Source: Rhabditoides inermis (Eukaryota > Nematoda > Chromadorea > Rhabditida > Rhabditidae). From it: DNA of 64,000 nucleotides. The position numbers and the translations under genes are program-made. Below the pieces are notes generated by a model that was not told the origin of the DNA, did no database searches, and was given only the letters and a program-made list of their open reading frames with translations. Where the stretch lies: positions 164,501 to 228,500 of the forward strand of contig CAWZYM010000337.1 of the NCBI GenBank assembly GCA_963966185.1, given 5' to 3'. Positions 11,475 to 22,916 of the stretch are shown here, one piece after another; position 1 is the stretch's first letter, and each line of letters opens with the position of its first letter.

Positions 11475-12235
11475 GGTTCCTGTGCAAGCTGTATGTAGGA
11501 GCCGGAGTTGCTGTCGATTTTCTGATTCCGGACGCGCCATAGCTGGGTGTCGACGTTCGTGCAAGCGCAACGCATTAATGATTCTCCTCCACGTCGTCTA
11601 GGAACGCGCACTCACTCGTTCTCTCTCCCTTTCCGGGTGCATCGATCAGGTGAGGAGAGAGGAAGGAATTTTGAAGAAGACGGAGAAAGTAGATAAATTG
11701 GTGACACTTCTTTTTTCAGGCCACCTCGTTCATCGATATTCTGCAGCTTATTTACAAGTGCTACGCCAACCCCACGGAGCCCTCGCGCTTCATCGGCTGC
11801 GTCTACAACCTTCTCCAGTCGTCGTCGGCTGCCGTGCGATATAAGGCTGCTGGTTAGTTCAGTGTCCTTTGGATAACTCTGCTTTTATTATTTACTAATT
11901 TCTCGTAGGAACTCGCATCACTCTGTCGTCGGCTCCCGCGATCAAGGCTGCTGCGTCTCTACGTGAAGCTGATTATGCTGGACCGGCTGATCGAGCTGCG
12001 TCGCACGCCCACGCTCGAGAAGGTGCGACGGGAGCTCGTCATGAACTTTCTCTGCGCCGGACTTGAGGTGGGATATAATTGGATTGTTCAATTGATTCTG
12101 TAAATGTATGTTTCATATTGTTTGTAAGAAAGACAATTCACACATCCAGTTCTTATCAAAAACGTTTAGATGCGCAAGAAGACGTTGAACCAGGCGCTAG
12201 AGCCGACGAGGCGGGCAAGTACCGGCAGTGCCTCG
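11475..12235 (+). pseudogene. COPB1: Broken fragment of COPB1 (coatomer subunit beta)
   Basis: Pieces of the beta-COP HEAT-repeat solenoid appear in the right order: FLIPDAP (about 11515-11540); CKRNALMILLHVV, then a stop, then ERALT and CIDQ (11560-11650); [20 protein letters not shown] and [22 protein letters not shown] (11722-11850); GTRITLSSAPAIKAAA, frame change, YVKLIMLDRLIEL and ELVMNFLCAGLE (11910-12068); then MRKKTLNQALE (12170-12200). Exon edges are kept (gtgagg at 11650, ttttttcag at 11719, ggttag..ctcgtag, gaggtggg..gtttag), so the copy came from genomic DNA and not a processed mRNA. An in-frame stop, at least one frame shift and a missing stretch equivalent to about 15 residues show that it is dead. 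It lies inside the candidate TTAA element, which suggests capture of host sequence. Confidence 0.82.
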
Positions 12236-12239
12236 TCAG

Positions 12240-13130
12240 AACGCACCACTCGGCCGGTGGGTACTATACTATGATTGATGGCGAATGCATTCAAAATCAT
12301 TGGGAATGTAAGTTTCATTGTCATTGTACAGGGCCCCCCGTTTAGAATGAGATGTGCATATATTACAGAAGAATTTGAATATGAAAACAAAAGGAGTTTA
12401 GATGATTATTTTCGACCATTAATTGGTAATTCGTATGACTGTTGACTTTGCAGGTGGGAGTGTCTGGACCGGCCGCCCGAGTGTACGATGGAGAGAAGAA
12501 ACGTGTAGTTCGAGTTGGTTCCCTCTCACGCCTTCTCCTTTTCTTTATTGACTTTCCTTCAAATGCTCTCTTATTTGTGCACGTTGGTTTTTGTTCTTCC
12601 GAAATATGCCGTGTATATTATTCGATGTGATAAAGATCTGTCATTAATATCTTGGTATGTTGGTATGGAATTGCAGAGATTTGGCAGGGTGATTCATGTC
12701 GGTTGTGAGGCGTTGAGTGGGGTGAAGGTTGTTTTGGAATATGAGAGAATGACAGAATAAACAAATTAGAGAAGGTGAAAAGTCTCGTGATAAGCTGTGG
12801 TGCGAAGCGATAGGGGGGGGGGTAGCATCCCCAGTATGATACCGTGTGTGCTATAGATCGGAACATTTCTTGATATACCTCGATCGTACAGCTATATGAC
12901 ACATCATACAGATATAGACCGTAAAACGCCGCGGCAAAAGAAGCTCATACGGCAAAAGCATTCAACAGCTGTTCTTTTCGTAGTCCCATTTACTAATGAC
13001 GGATAGGATTTTAAACTTGGCGGGATATCCATTTTGCGGAATATCAGCTCTTTTACATGTATACGCAGTGCGATACGTAGCGTTTGTCTTCTATAATTAG
13101 ATAATTAATGCTCATCTCAATCTGTTGCTG
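12240..13130. other. No gene recognised
   Basis: Sequence between the COPB1 relic and the CT-rich arrays. A poly-G run (about 12813-12822) is the only notable feature; open frames are short and without codon bias. Confidence 0.4.
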
Positions 13131-13139
13131 CCCTCTTCC

Positions 13140-13790
13140 CTAACGTGCTGTTGTGCTGTTGTCCCGCGTCCTCGCTCTTCTCCGCTGTATTCTAGGAGTT
13201 CGGATAAGCAGGCAAGTTGTTTCTTAGTTGTTTGCTTTCTGTATATCACGTTACAGGTTTTTTGCTGTCCTTCTGGCTCCCGGTGTCTTCTCGCTGCCCT
13301 GGTGCCTTTCTTGCTGCTGCTCTGCCTCTCGTTGCTGTCCTGTGGAGGTGTCGTTCTCTTTCCCGCCGGAGCTCGCTGCACTCGCTTTTTTCTTCCTCGC
13401 TATTCTCTAGGAGTTCGGATACGCAGGCAAGTTGTTTCTTAGTTGTTTGCTTTCTGTATATCACGTTACAGGTGTTTTGCTGTCCTTCTGGCTCCCGGTG
13501 TCTTCTCGCTGCCCTGGTGCCTTTCTTGCTGCTGCTCTGCCTCTCGTTGCTGCCCTGTGGAGGTGTCGTCCTCTTTCCCGCCGGAGCTCGCTGCACTCGC
13601 TTTTTTTCTTCCTCGCTATTCTCTAAGAGTTCGGATATGCAGGCAAGTTGTTTCTTAGTTGTTTGCTTTCTGTATATCACCTTACAGGTGTTTTGCTGTC
13701 CTTCTAGCTCCCGGTGTCTTCTCGCTGCCGTGGTGCCTTTCTTGCTGCTGCCTTTCTTGCTGCTGCTCTGCCTCTCCTTGCGGCCCTGTG
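13140..13790. repeat. 215-bp tandem repeat, three units
   Basis: GAGTTCGGAT..GCAGGCAAGTTGTTTC starts at 13196, 13411 and 13627 (period 215-216 bp). Each unit carries GTTTGCTTTCTGTATATCAC, TTACAGGT and then a CT/GC-rich half with GCCGGAGCTCGCTGC. The unit contains a polypyrimidine-plus-CAG/ACAG pattern that could act as splice acceptors, and it lies just 5' of the gene at 14162. Confidence 0.9.
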
Positions 13791-13965
13791 GAGGTGCCGT
13801 CCTCTTCCCAGCCGGAGCTCGCTGCCCTCGCGCTGCCCTCGCTCTACTCTGCCCTGTCGAGGTGCCGTCCTCTTCCCAGCCGGAGCTCGCTGCCCTCGCG
13901 CTGCCCTCGCTCTACTCTGCCCTGTCGAGGTGCCGTCCTCTTTCCCGCCGGAGCTCGCTGTCCTC
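13791..13965. repeat. 68-bp tandem repeat nested at the end of the 215-bp array
   Basis: GGTGCCGTCCTCTTCCCAGC / GGAGCTCGCTGCCCTCGCGC units start at 13793, 13861 and 13929 (period 68 bp). They derive from the CT-rich half of the larger unit. Confidence 0.85.
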
Positions 13966-14161
13966 GCTGTTCTCTTTCTCCGCAGTTTTTTGTTGTTGAT
14001 TGAATAAATTTTTATTTGAAAATATGCTCTTGTCTTTTGTCTTTATATAATAAAATGGTTTATGCCGGCTTTTCTTGAATTTGAGTTTGTTTCTCAAGCG
14101 TTTTTATCGCTTTGTATCTACTATATACTGTTATGCTTAATTCATTTTGTTATTTGCGGAG

Positions 14162-15710
14162 ATGAGAAACTCTCCGCAGAAAAAGAAGCGTGCGCCTAAC
14201 AAGCGCACGCGAATGAAGAGAGTGTCTCTCTCCTCTGATGAAGGCGGCATCGACACTTCCAACGAGCGCCCGTCTGTTCCGTCGAAGAACACCAGTGAGT
14301 TGTGTTATGTTTTGTTTATACTTATCTCTAGTATTACATCTATGTTTTATTTCAGACCACTCCAGGGACTTAAATGGTCTCTGGGCGCGGCTCTCCAAGA
14401 CCATATTCGACCTCAACGAGGCTGGCCAAGCAGTCGTTGCCATCGACACAGTCGGCGGTATCCGCATGCGCGGTGCCCACTGGCTGGTCTCATCTTTGGA
14501 GGATAACCAGACCATCCGCAACCTGCGTTTGTCTGCTAAGAAAAATGTCGGAAAGCGGCCCAAGGTAAAGCACGTTTCATACATTTCGTATTCAAATAAT
14601 ATTTGCAGTTTGTTTTCCACATACCCCTTTATAAAAAGAAGGATTTAACCAACCTGAACTCCGATGAACTCACCACTCGGCTGAGTAGGACAATGCGGAC
14701 ACTCTTCTACCCTATCTGCAACTACTACAACAGGAGGTAACAATATTTGATTTCGTCCGAATGGGTTCTTTTTCAGGAGCACCCCCAAGATTCGTACCCT
14801 GTCGCCGGCCAGCAAGATCCAGGCTTTGAGAAAGCCGACTCCACCATACTGGGCAGAAGGGGTGCAGTACTCTGGCTCGCTTGATGCCGTTGATTCGGCC
14901 CGGGTCTGCGACGCGATCGCAGTCTACTTCCAGGAACAGTCTATTGTGATCAGAAGGTCCGTGATATTCCTTGTTGTTGGTTCTTATATTATGTTGTTGC
15001 CAGTGATATGAGTCGCAATGAGATGTACAGACGTCTCCACTCTGATCCTCATATGCGTGAATTGCCATGGTGAGTCCTGTTTTCTGTTCAGCACGCATTC
15101 ATTTATTTTTAGGACTTTGGAGAAAATCGCTAAGGCGGCCAACAGTCAGTGTGCCGCTGAGAACGAGAATGACGCGCCTGAAGTGGACGATTCGGATGTT
15201 GACCTGGCGGATACGCCCGCTGACCTGCAAGAAGAGGATGACGATGCTGCTGTCTCGCTTTCGCCGACTATTTCGACTTCTACATCAACCCCTTCTCCTG
15301 CCCCCAGCGCGGATGTCCCCGGATCGTCGCATTCCAGAACTTCGCAGAGGTATGTATGTCACTGTTTTTTTCAACTTTGCTTATTTGTTTCATTCATTGT
15401 TCAGCTACAACTCTGTGCCGTCTCCATCAACTCGAGGCGCCTCGGCCGAAGGAGGATACAGGTATGTTTTTACTTGTCAATTTTTATTGTTCTTTTTTTT
15501 TGCAGTGGCTTCCGGCCTGCGACTCTGCAGGAGAAAATTCATCTGGTGCCCCGCCCTCTGTTCTTGCTTGAACACCGCGATGGTCAGCCAGTGAAGCGCG
15601 TTCCTATCACCAAGGACCAAGCCTACATTATGCAAAACAACAATGTTCCCATTTATTCGGGTTATAAAGCATCAAACGGTGTTTTCAAAATCTACAAAGC
15701 TAGGGTGTAA
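14162..15710 (+). CDS. Unrecognised 404-aa nuclear-type protein in candidate transposon
   Basis: Eight exons: 14162-14294, 14356-14564, 14609-14736, 14777-14956, 15004-15069, 15113-15349, 15405-15461, 15506-15710 (TAA). Introns are 40-62 bp with GT-AG ends, and the frame holds throughout, so the gene is intact. The N-terminus is very basic (KKKRAPNKRTRMKR), a likely nuclear localisation signal. Residues 45-220 form a compact region (LNGLWARLSKTIFDLNEAG ... HWLVSSLEDNQTIRNLRLSA ... LSPASKIQALRKPTPPYW). An acidic and Ser/Thr/Pro linker follows (about residues 260-320), then a basic C-terminal domain (LVPRPLFLLEHRDG ... KIYKARV). I recognise no domain. Tiny introns and the next gene only about 190 bp downstream on the same strand suggest it is the accessory protein of one mobile element. 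A nucleic-acid-binding role is inference from charge only. Confidence 0.68.
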
Positions 15711-15897
15711 TTGTTATGATTGTTTACATGATTTAATTGTTGATCGTTATGTTTTTGTTGTTTTTTGCGAGTAAAGATCGTTATTTTGAACTTTGTGGAT
15801 TTAGAATGAAGTTGCAAGAGTTATTTTTACTCATCAATCTGAATATCTTCAATCTGTTTTTGTTCATTTGTTTTTATATAGAATGGTTTATTCAGTC

Positions 15898-18303
15898 ATG
15901 GGTAAGGCGAGAACGACCTTACTGGATCCTCAAGCCTCGTCAGATGAAGAGAATGTTCAGGCGATAGAGGAGACCAGGCACAACGACACATGCACGAGTA
16001 TCCGTTCAATCGACGAAGACGTAAGTAGTTTGTATGTGTATCTATGTGACATGTTACACATTTTAGGAACATTTCGAAGAATTTGTTGAATGGCTCGCAT
16101 CAAACAAACTTGTCTTCGCGACCTCGTCCACAACACTGCTGGTGGTGGGAGGGAAGGACGCCAACTCGTGTGTCTTCTTCCCGAAACGTATAGACTGGAG
16201 CCGCGCATTCACTGTGCAGCGCGGTGATTCAATCGAATGATTCTTGATCATGATTCATATACTCTAGGAGTCGCTTACGACATATTCTTGCGACCCGTGC
16301 AGAAGTGGTACTCTGCATGTCTACGAAGAGCGGATGGCCAGAAAGGAATTCGATGAGTTCCTGGTCAATGACGACATCCCCTGTGTTCACATTCGAGCTG
16401 CTGACAGAGGTTATTTACTGTTGCTCTGAGTAATCTCACCTGTTTTGTTCAGTGCGACCGACGGTCGTAGACACCGTACCTGCTCGCGTTGGGCAGTTCT
16501 CTATAGTTGGATCTTTGGAAGTACCGTCGCTGGTAATGCATTTGGAAAAGAAGACTAAATGTTTGAGCTGCTCTAAAGAAACATGCGACCACACTACGTG
16601 AGTATACATTGATATATTGTTATTCAACTTATTTGTTTCAGTGCCCTTCGTACTCTCGTGCGTCCGACTCTTGAAGACTTTGCACCCAAGGACGAGTTCA
16701 TCAACTCCACCGACACGTTCCACCGGTTTGACTACACTGTGGCAGGCCCTGTCGACATTCGATGTGAATGCAATGAGTGTCTGGACGCAAGCACATGGAA
16801 AGGTACCGTTCACTCCACACATGTTGGCGTATTTGTTTCGTTTCAGGCTTCTACAGACATATTGGCGACCACGGTGAATGGGGCACTCTCCACATACGTC
16901 TCACGTGCCGGAAACAGTGTATGCGGTGAGTGAATGTAATACCTTTTGGCTTACCATCGGTTATGATTTTTCAGAGCTACTCTGTACAGAAATGGATTGT
17001 TTTTGCACGGAAACTCTACAGTCTGCAGCGCCACTCTCCTTTCTTCGATTTTGAACCTTCAAGTAAGTGTTATGTCATAATGGTGAGCGTTATTAAACTG
17101 CATTTAAGTTGCTCGGAACACCATTTTCTCGTATCTACGCGGGAGTGGTGAGCGGTGAGGGCATCTCTCGTCCCTCTTCCGACGAGCTAGTATCCGAGTC
17201 AACATTACAGGTAATCAATGTCGCAAATGCATACTATTTTTCGCATTATTCGAATGCATTGCAGCGAGTACACGACAACTGGGTCGATTCTCTCAAGATA
17301 ATATCGCCCCAGACAGCATGCCCTCGGTGTGGCGTGCACCCTACAGTGGTGATAGTGGATGGCAAACGCCTACCCCTCCGCGATGCTCTCCCTCTATACC
17401 CTGACGTAAAGGTTGGGGTGATTTATAGTTAACTTTAAACATTTGTTCGTATGTTTGCAGAAGTCGGCTCCTTTGCCGGTGGACTCCACACCGGATCGAC
17501 TGGCCATTCGAACACTTCAAGCTCGTCGTCAAGTCGCGTCGTACGCACAGCGCAGGATACAACTTGATGAGGTCGACAGGCGTGTTTTGAGCGACCCGGT
17601 TCGTCGTTTCCTGGATGCATCAGTCAACCCTACGACTCGATACATCAACGACATATACAGCCACATGACTCTATTTATGTGCACAGACACACAGTGCCGG
17701 GGTCTGTTCCCTCTTACATCCGACTTCAAGTGGTTGCGCGAGATGATCAAGTCGTGTGCAGAGGGAAACGCTTCCACTCCTGCCCCACTCTCCAACAGAA
17801 GCATTATTGACAAGATGCTGCAGACGAATCCTCGTCTACTGCATGCCATTGTTCCGATAATAGATGACCGTGGTGCACTCCCTGATGCTGTCTCCTCTCT
17901 GATCTTACATCTATTCGACGTGGCGGAGCTGAGCATGTCCTACGACCGAACAAAGCTCAAGAAGCCGATAACTCAACCAACAATCCCACCTGTCTCCGAC
18001 CCCTTAGAGTGTTTCCCCTATTGGACCAAGAAGCGAACGGCGCCACTGTACACGAAGGACAGCCAGAAATGCGAAGGACAGTGCAGTGATAAACTTGCAG
18101 GTAACTTCCCATCCAATTGATTCATTTTGTTCATATACACTCTTTTTTCAGACGCTGGTCATCGATTGGGCGACGGGATTCTGACGGTACAGTGCCCGCA
18201 TCTCCATCTGTACGGCTTCGTTCTACTGCGCGAACCCGAGTCTCCGCGTCAGAAAATGTTTCGAAACCAATGCATTTTGGGAAAAAAGTTGACTCCAACC
18301 TGA
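15898..18303 (+). CDS. KDZ/Zisupton-like transposase relative, truncated, 639 aa
   Basis: Eleven exons: 15898-16020, 16067-16213, 16268-16409, 16453-16597, 16642-16802, 16847-16925, 16975-17062, 17109-17210, 17265-17405, 17461-18100, 18152-18303 (TGA); introns are 36-60 bp and the total is an exact multiple of three. An upstream in-frame ATG at 15883 is possible, but an acceptor-like tattcag at 15889-15895 favours the later start. Cys/His clusters resemble zinc-binding modules: SCDPCRSG, CLSCSKETCDH, CECNECLD, HIRLTCRKQC, CPRCGVHP. Near the C-terminus CPHLHLYGFVLLREPESPRQ matches my memory of the CPHG..YGFKFLLR.ESPRD signature of KDZ/HMGXB3-type proteins. Soon after it the frame runs into sequence repeated in the downstream flank (about 18265-18300 versus 18430-18465) and stops, so the catalytic core that should follow is missing. 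It is probably a deleted, inactive transposase; a domesticated gene is possible. Confidence 0.55.
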
Positions 18304-18424
18304 AATACGAGCTGTTTTGTGTTGTGATATCCAGGTATGATGTTGTGCTGAAACTATGAAACGTGAACTGTCAAGAAACTTCACTCCAAGCTGTCAAGGA
18401 AATGTTTATTCTCACACACACATA

Positions 18425-18665
18425 TTTGGAGAAAAAATTGTTTCGAAAGCAATGAATTTTGGTGGTGATAATATTTGAAAAAGTCAAAAATTGACTTACA
18501 TATTTCATACGCTTCTTTGGAATAGGAAGTCAACTTTTGACTAGCAGTAAAGTCAATTTTTGACTTCGCTCGTGAAGTCAAAAATTGAAAAGCGAAAGTC
18601 AATACTTGAATACATTTTCTTCAACTTTTGACTTTACCGACTGAAGTCAAGAATTGACGGTGGTG
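18425..18665. repeat. Subterminal AAGTCAAAAATTGACTT repeats
   Basis: The motif AAGTCAA[AC][AT]TTGACTT or half of it occurs at least six times in both orientations between 18483 and 18658, 200-400 bp from the right end of the candidate element. Clustered palindromic subterminal motifs of this kind are typical transposase-binding sites (inference). Confidence 0.65.
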
Positions 18666-18886
18666 CTTAATGCTCCGACCCCATTTTTTGCAGTATCGAA
18701 GCGTTGGGCGGTAGGCTATTCGTGGTGGGACCAATTTTGAACTCAAGTTTTCAGCTGCATTCTTGACAGTTGCAGATTCGAAAGTAACGCAGAATCGTCG
18801 TTCTTCCGCAAATATTGCAAATGTGTTAGGTTAATATGATTTTAATAATACTCCAAGTCAAAAATAAGTCGCCACTGTTCCTTTAA

Positions 18887-20600
18887 CTTTCGAAAATGTC
18901 TGGAGACTCGACTGGATTTCTCTCTTCGCATCTGACGCAACGCCAACACTGTGTGGAAAAGTTGAAGCTCGCGGTTGTGTGTTTATGTCGCCCTGGTCCG
19001 CCTATATAAAATTTATCTTAACTCTTTTTTGAAAAAGTTATAATCATATTCGGATTCAGCGTGAAAAGTTGTGAATAGAGGATAGCTCGCGTAGGGAGTG
19101 TGGGCTTTTAGTGCGTGGGCGGATCACGTTAGTTCATATTCAGACACGAACTCAAAAACCAAACCATGTCAGAGCAAACCAGTTTAGAGGATGATCGACT
19201 ACTAAACATATATGTATTTTGCATACATGTATACGCCGTGCGAGACGTCTTATTTCAAAAACACATTTACAATGATCCGCTATGGGCCACGTTATGACAC
19301 GGATTATAGCTGTAAGTCCGTGTCACTACTACATACTTTTACAAACAAACGTGCATCGACCAAAGCCGATTCCACGCCGGTTTTTGGTCGGATAAAATAA
19401 CTGCTCGAGAGTTCAAATGCGCTGCACTGAGATTGGAGAATGCACATTCACAGGATACCTTTAAGTTGTTTCATAATCACTCGCTCGATGAAAGATCAAG
19501 GCTGCATCAGCAATAAAACGAATAAAACAAAACGAATGTCTGGAGACGTGACTGGATACCTCTCTGAACATATGTTGCAACGCCAACAGTGTGTGAGAAA
19601 GTGAATCGAATACGAACAGTTTCAAACTGTAAATGTACTATTCCATTGTTCGATGTGTGTTTAGATCTTAACTCGTAACCACGAATAAAAACTATTATAA
19701 TCTATCACAACCGATGAAATTGATTTTGATATCAGTGTCTGAGTTGGCGCATCATCTGTTGCTCAATGAGTGAAACCTCGCAACAACGAGGAACGCAAGT
19801 TGAAGCCATTATAATTCATTCATGCTAATACTGCGTTTGTCCATAACTAACGATTCTCACTTTTCCGTTTTAGTTTTCCAAAAAGTTAGGAGGTTGAAAA
19901 AGTGAGAAACTACTTGATAATATAAATTATTATTCGGTTCGCCGTATAAGCAGGTTCAAATGTTTCTCCATTCATTGTTTGGTCTAGTGTTTCTCTGTTT
20001 TTTGCAGTCAGCTTAGCCCTATCAGTCGTGTCCACAAAGACGATAAGGAAAATATTATATTTTAACTGATATGTGTCGGATTTGAACTATGTACCTTTTA
20101 GCTTCTCAGTACAAAACACAACATTAAAGACACAGTGGCCGCTTAGTTTTGAGTTTCGACTTTTGGTCATTGCTTGAGTCAAAAATACACAAAAAGAACA
20201 AAAAAAACGCGAAAAAACGGCGAATTCTCGTAACGTACACGCTTACCAAAAACTAGGTAAAGCAAAGTCAATCTCCACAATGCTTATCGAAAAGTTGAGC
20301 ATCTTGTCGATATGAGTTGCATGTCATCATAGTGTTCCGGTAAAGCTTACATGCTATGCCGGTTCGAGTTTCCATCATCTCAACCTCATCTATTGGGTAC
20401 GGTATGGCGTAAATTTATCGACCAGATTTTTGGCCGATTGACCCGCCAAATTAAAACCAATAACCGGTAATTTTCTGGTTGGCCAGAGCAACTTTGCGAA
20501 TCCAGAAATTTCTGGTTTTCAGGAAAAACAACATAAATTTCTTGTTTTGTAGATGTAGTTTATACCTCCGGTTTTCGTAGACCGGTTACTATCATTTCTC
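18887..20600. other. Repeat-rich stretch without genes
   Basis: A block of about 70 bp (ATGTCTGGAGAC..GACTGGAT....CAACGCCAAC) occurs at about 18896-18960 and again at 19535-19600. A solo TTAAAGACACAGTGGCCGCTTA end lies at 20124. No convincing gene. Confidence 0.45.
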
Positions 20601-20649
20601 GGTTCTGGAATGAGATGAACGATGATGAGGACAATTCATGGCTAAATGA

Positions 20650-20941
20650 GACTACCCATTTCTCTGACGACCGCCAGTACGGTATCAATAAGTTTCATCG
20701 CGTGTCTCTCCATTTGCGCTTCCATTCTACCGTAGTCTCAGTAGACCTAGAGTCTCTCTCCTCCTTCGCTATTCCTTCCTTTGCGGATTTCTCGAAGCTT
20801 TTTTCTGCACCATCCTCATCCCTCATGGCATCATTAAATGTCGCTATAAATCGTGATCCGACTGAATCGGGATTTCCTCAAAGGGCGGGGCTAGTCTGAC
20901 TATAAAAGGGACTTTTTGCTGTGAAAAAAATCAACGGTTCA
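20650..20941 (+). promoter_or_regulatory. Promoter of secreted-peptide gene 1
   Basis: TATAAAAG at 20901-20908 stands 34 bp before the ATG at 20942, preceded by AGGGCGGGGCTAGTCTGAC. The segment back to about 20700 (including TACCGTAGTCTCAGT and GAATCGGGATTTCC) is conserved upstream of the second gene copy at 33.7 kb. Confidence 0.8.
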
Positions 20942-21243
20942 ATGAACGCACTCTGGATTCTCGCTCTTTTCTGCCTCGTCTCTGCTACGATGGCCCGCCC
21001 CTCAAGTGAGTCGATCACTCTTGCCCCGCCCCCTCTCGCCCCGCCCCACTGACCGCGTCTGTTTTAGGAAAGCATCGGTCCTCGGGAGACGCTGCAGATG
21101 ATGACAACTACTACAGCTTTGGAGCTCTGGCGAGGACCCGCACTCGTGGTCCGATCACCATGCTGGACGACATTCCATTCGTGGAACGCTTCCAACGAGT
21201 CAAATCTCATTTGAAGAAGACGATCGAATCTCTCTTTAACTGA
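20942..21243 (+). CDS. Small secreted peptide precursor, 79 aa, copy 1
   Basis: Exon 1 is 20942-21005 and exon 2 is 21068-21243 (TGA), with a 62-bp GT-AG intron. The product starts with a clear signal peptide (MNALWILALFCLVSATMA, residues 1-18). Next come a short basic RPSRKHR stretch that could be a processing site, an acidic-aromatic segment (DADDDNYYSFGALA type, about residues 26-43), a basic TRTRG turn (about 44-48), and a C-terminal amphipathic, cationic helix rich in K/R/H with hydrophobic F/V/L/I (residues 55-79, ending SLFN). There are no cysteines in the mature part. An AATAAA lies at about 21288. A second copy is at 33409-33716 on the other strand. I do not recognise the family; a neuropeptide-like or antimicrobial-type secreted peptide fits, but function is inference. 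Confidence 0.85.
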
Positions 21244-21413
21244 GTCCTTTTCCTTCTCCACTTACTCAACCTTTGCTGCCAAGCGAATAATAAATTACTT
21301 TGTGTTTTTTGCGTTTTTGCGCTCTTGATTTTCGGGGGTTCGTTCGAGAAAATGCGAACAAGAACGGAAGTTGGTTACGAATAAATGTGTACGTATAGTC
21401 GTATAGGCGTATA

Positions 21414-21459
<46 letters not shown>
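21414..21459. repeat. (CT)n microsatellite
   Basis: A pure CT dinucleotide run of about 45 bp downstream of the peptide gene. Confidence 0.95.
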
Positions 21460-21666
21460 ACCAGTTCTCGTTTCGAAAATTAAAAAAAAAATAGGTGTAC
21501 ATCCCACAAAATGAAACTATTAAAAAAAACGGTGTGTCTTCAGCGGATTGCGTTCACAATTTTATGGAATTTGTGTTCTCTCATCATTCTCTCTATCATA
21601 ACACTCATAGACGTTTTAAAATTTGAAGAGTAGAATTGCATAAGAACTCCGGGGAATATTGAACTG

Positions 21667-21981
21667 TTAAAGGGAGTGTACCCTCTGATTTTCGAACTTG
21701 AGTTAGCATCAGGGTGTTAAAGTATACCATAAATAACGTACTTTCTGGTAGAAAAGTTTTGTTCAAGTCGCCTTGAAGTTTGTGTAATTTTCGCTTGAAT
21801 ACGCTCTTTTTAGAGAAAAGTGTGCAGAAATGTGCACAAACGTGCACTGTCGGTGATGGTTTCTCCGACTTCCCGCCATTTGCGGCATATGGTTCAATTG
21901 ACAAAAGTGTATCATTTGTGATGTATTTTCACATTCCGATGCTAACTCAATCTCGAAATCCAGAGGGTACACTCCCTTTAA
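21667..21981. mobile_element. TTAA-flanked MITE, family T (copy 1)
   Basis: TTAA-AGGGAGTGTACCCTCTGA ... GGGTACACTCCCT-TTAA gives a 315-bp unit with about 25-bp inverted ends and TTAA duplications, as in piggyBac-type MITEs. Copies at 27534-27783 and 34617-34918 share the ends and internal GTGCACAAACGTGCA-type sequence. Confidence 0.88.
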
Positions 21982-22916
21982 AGACGGAAACTCGTATGTC
22001 AGTAATCCAAATTTCAGATTCATGTTTTATTAGTGTGAACAGTAATACAAATTTAATTAATTTCGTACTCTTCCCAGCGACTACGACCTCTTAGCCATAA
22101 ACATTCTAACCGTCTACGCCTCTGCGATCGCACACTCTCTATTCACTCTTGCAGCCAGCCAGTATCTGTTTAGGGCACACGCATTCTAAATAGTTTGTTT
22201 GAGTCACATTATGTCTGATGCGGGCGAGATTCCCCGGAGTTCATGAAAATAAAAAGTTATGTTCTCGTTTCGAAAATTTTGAAGAATGGTTTTTATCACA
22301 CATCTTTGCGAGTACTACGAGCTTTACACTGCAAAAAAAGTAATTTGGGACGAGATTACAGTTTGTTAAACAGCCTATGGAAGTTATACAACCAATGACA
22401 AATAGAAAACAAATGAAAAGGGGAAGAGAGAAAGATAAAAGTGGTGAACATGGTTTCGACTCCTGTCATCAGACCATGAACACCGTCCGACAATCCGGAG
22501 TCATCATCAGTGATGAGATTGTCAGACAGTTTCGAAATGAGTGTCTATTATACACAAATAGTAACATGAAGGGTTACAAAATAACAAAAGAGTAGACTAA
22601 TACATTCACATACACATAAAAATAGAAAAGGAGCAGAAAGTGGACAATGAATGATCAGGGTGACTGAAGGTGTTGGGTGAGGGACTATCAACTGATTGGA
22701 AACGACGGCTAGACACAGAGGCTGAGAGAGCAGACAGGCAGAGTTGGTAGATCAGTGTATGAGACGCAGAGGAATTCTAGTTGGTAGATCTATCAAAATC
22801 AAATGAACGACTGCATAAATCTTGTAAAGTTGTTCTTTATGTTTAATTTATGCTTAAGATGAGCTATATTCATCAAAAAATATGATGAGCTATATTCATC
22901 AAAAAATAGCCGCCCG

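Larger units (their letters stand above)
11071..18886. mobile_element. Candidate large DNA transposon with TTAA at both ends
   Basis: TTAA plus AGGAACAGTGGCGACTTATT at 11071-11094 is matched by the exact reverse complement plus TTAA at 18863-18886, giving a 7.8-kb unit with 20-bp terminal inverted repeats and TTAA as target-site duplication. It encloses the COPB1 pseudogene, the CT-rich arrays and both spliced genes at 14.2-18.3 kb. A related end (TTAAAGACACAGTGGCCGCTTA) stands alone at 20124. TTAA is the piggyBac target, while the second gene looks KDZ-like, so the superfamily is unresolved. Two unrelated solo ends in opposite orientation are the main alternative. Confidence 0.5.

Noticed and set aside
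13125..13999. 260-aa repetitive open frame with FLSCLLSVYHVT repeats
   Set aside because: It follows the 215-bp tandem array and appears in several frames; no start or splice context, and codon content reflects the CT-rich repeat.
20615..20899. 94-aa open frame upstream of the peptide gene
   Set aside because: It covers the promoter conserved with copy 2, where the frame is not kept.
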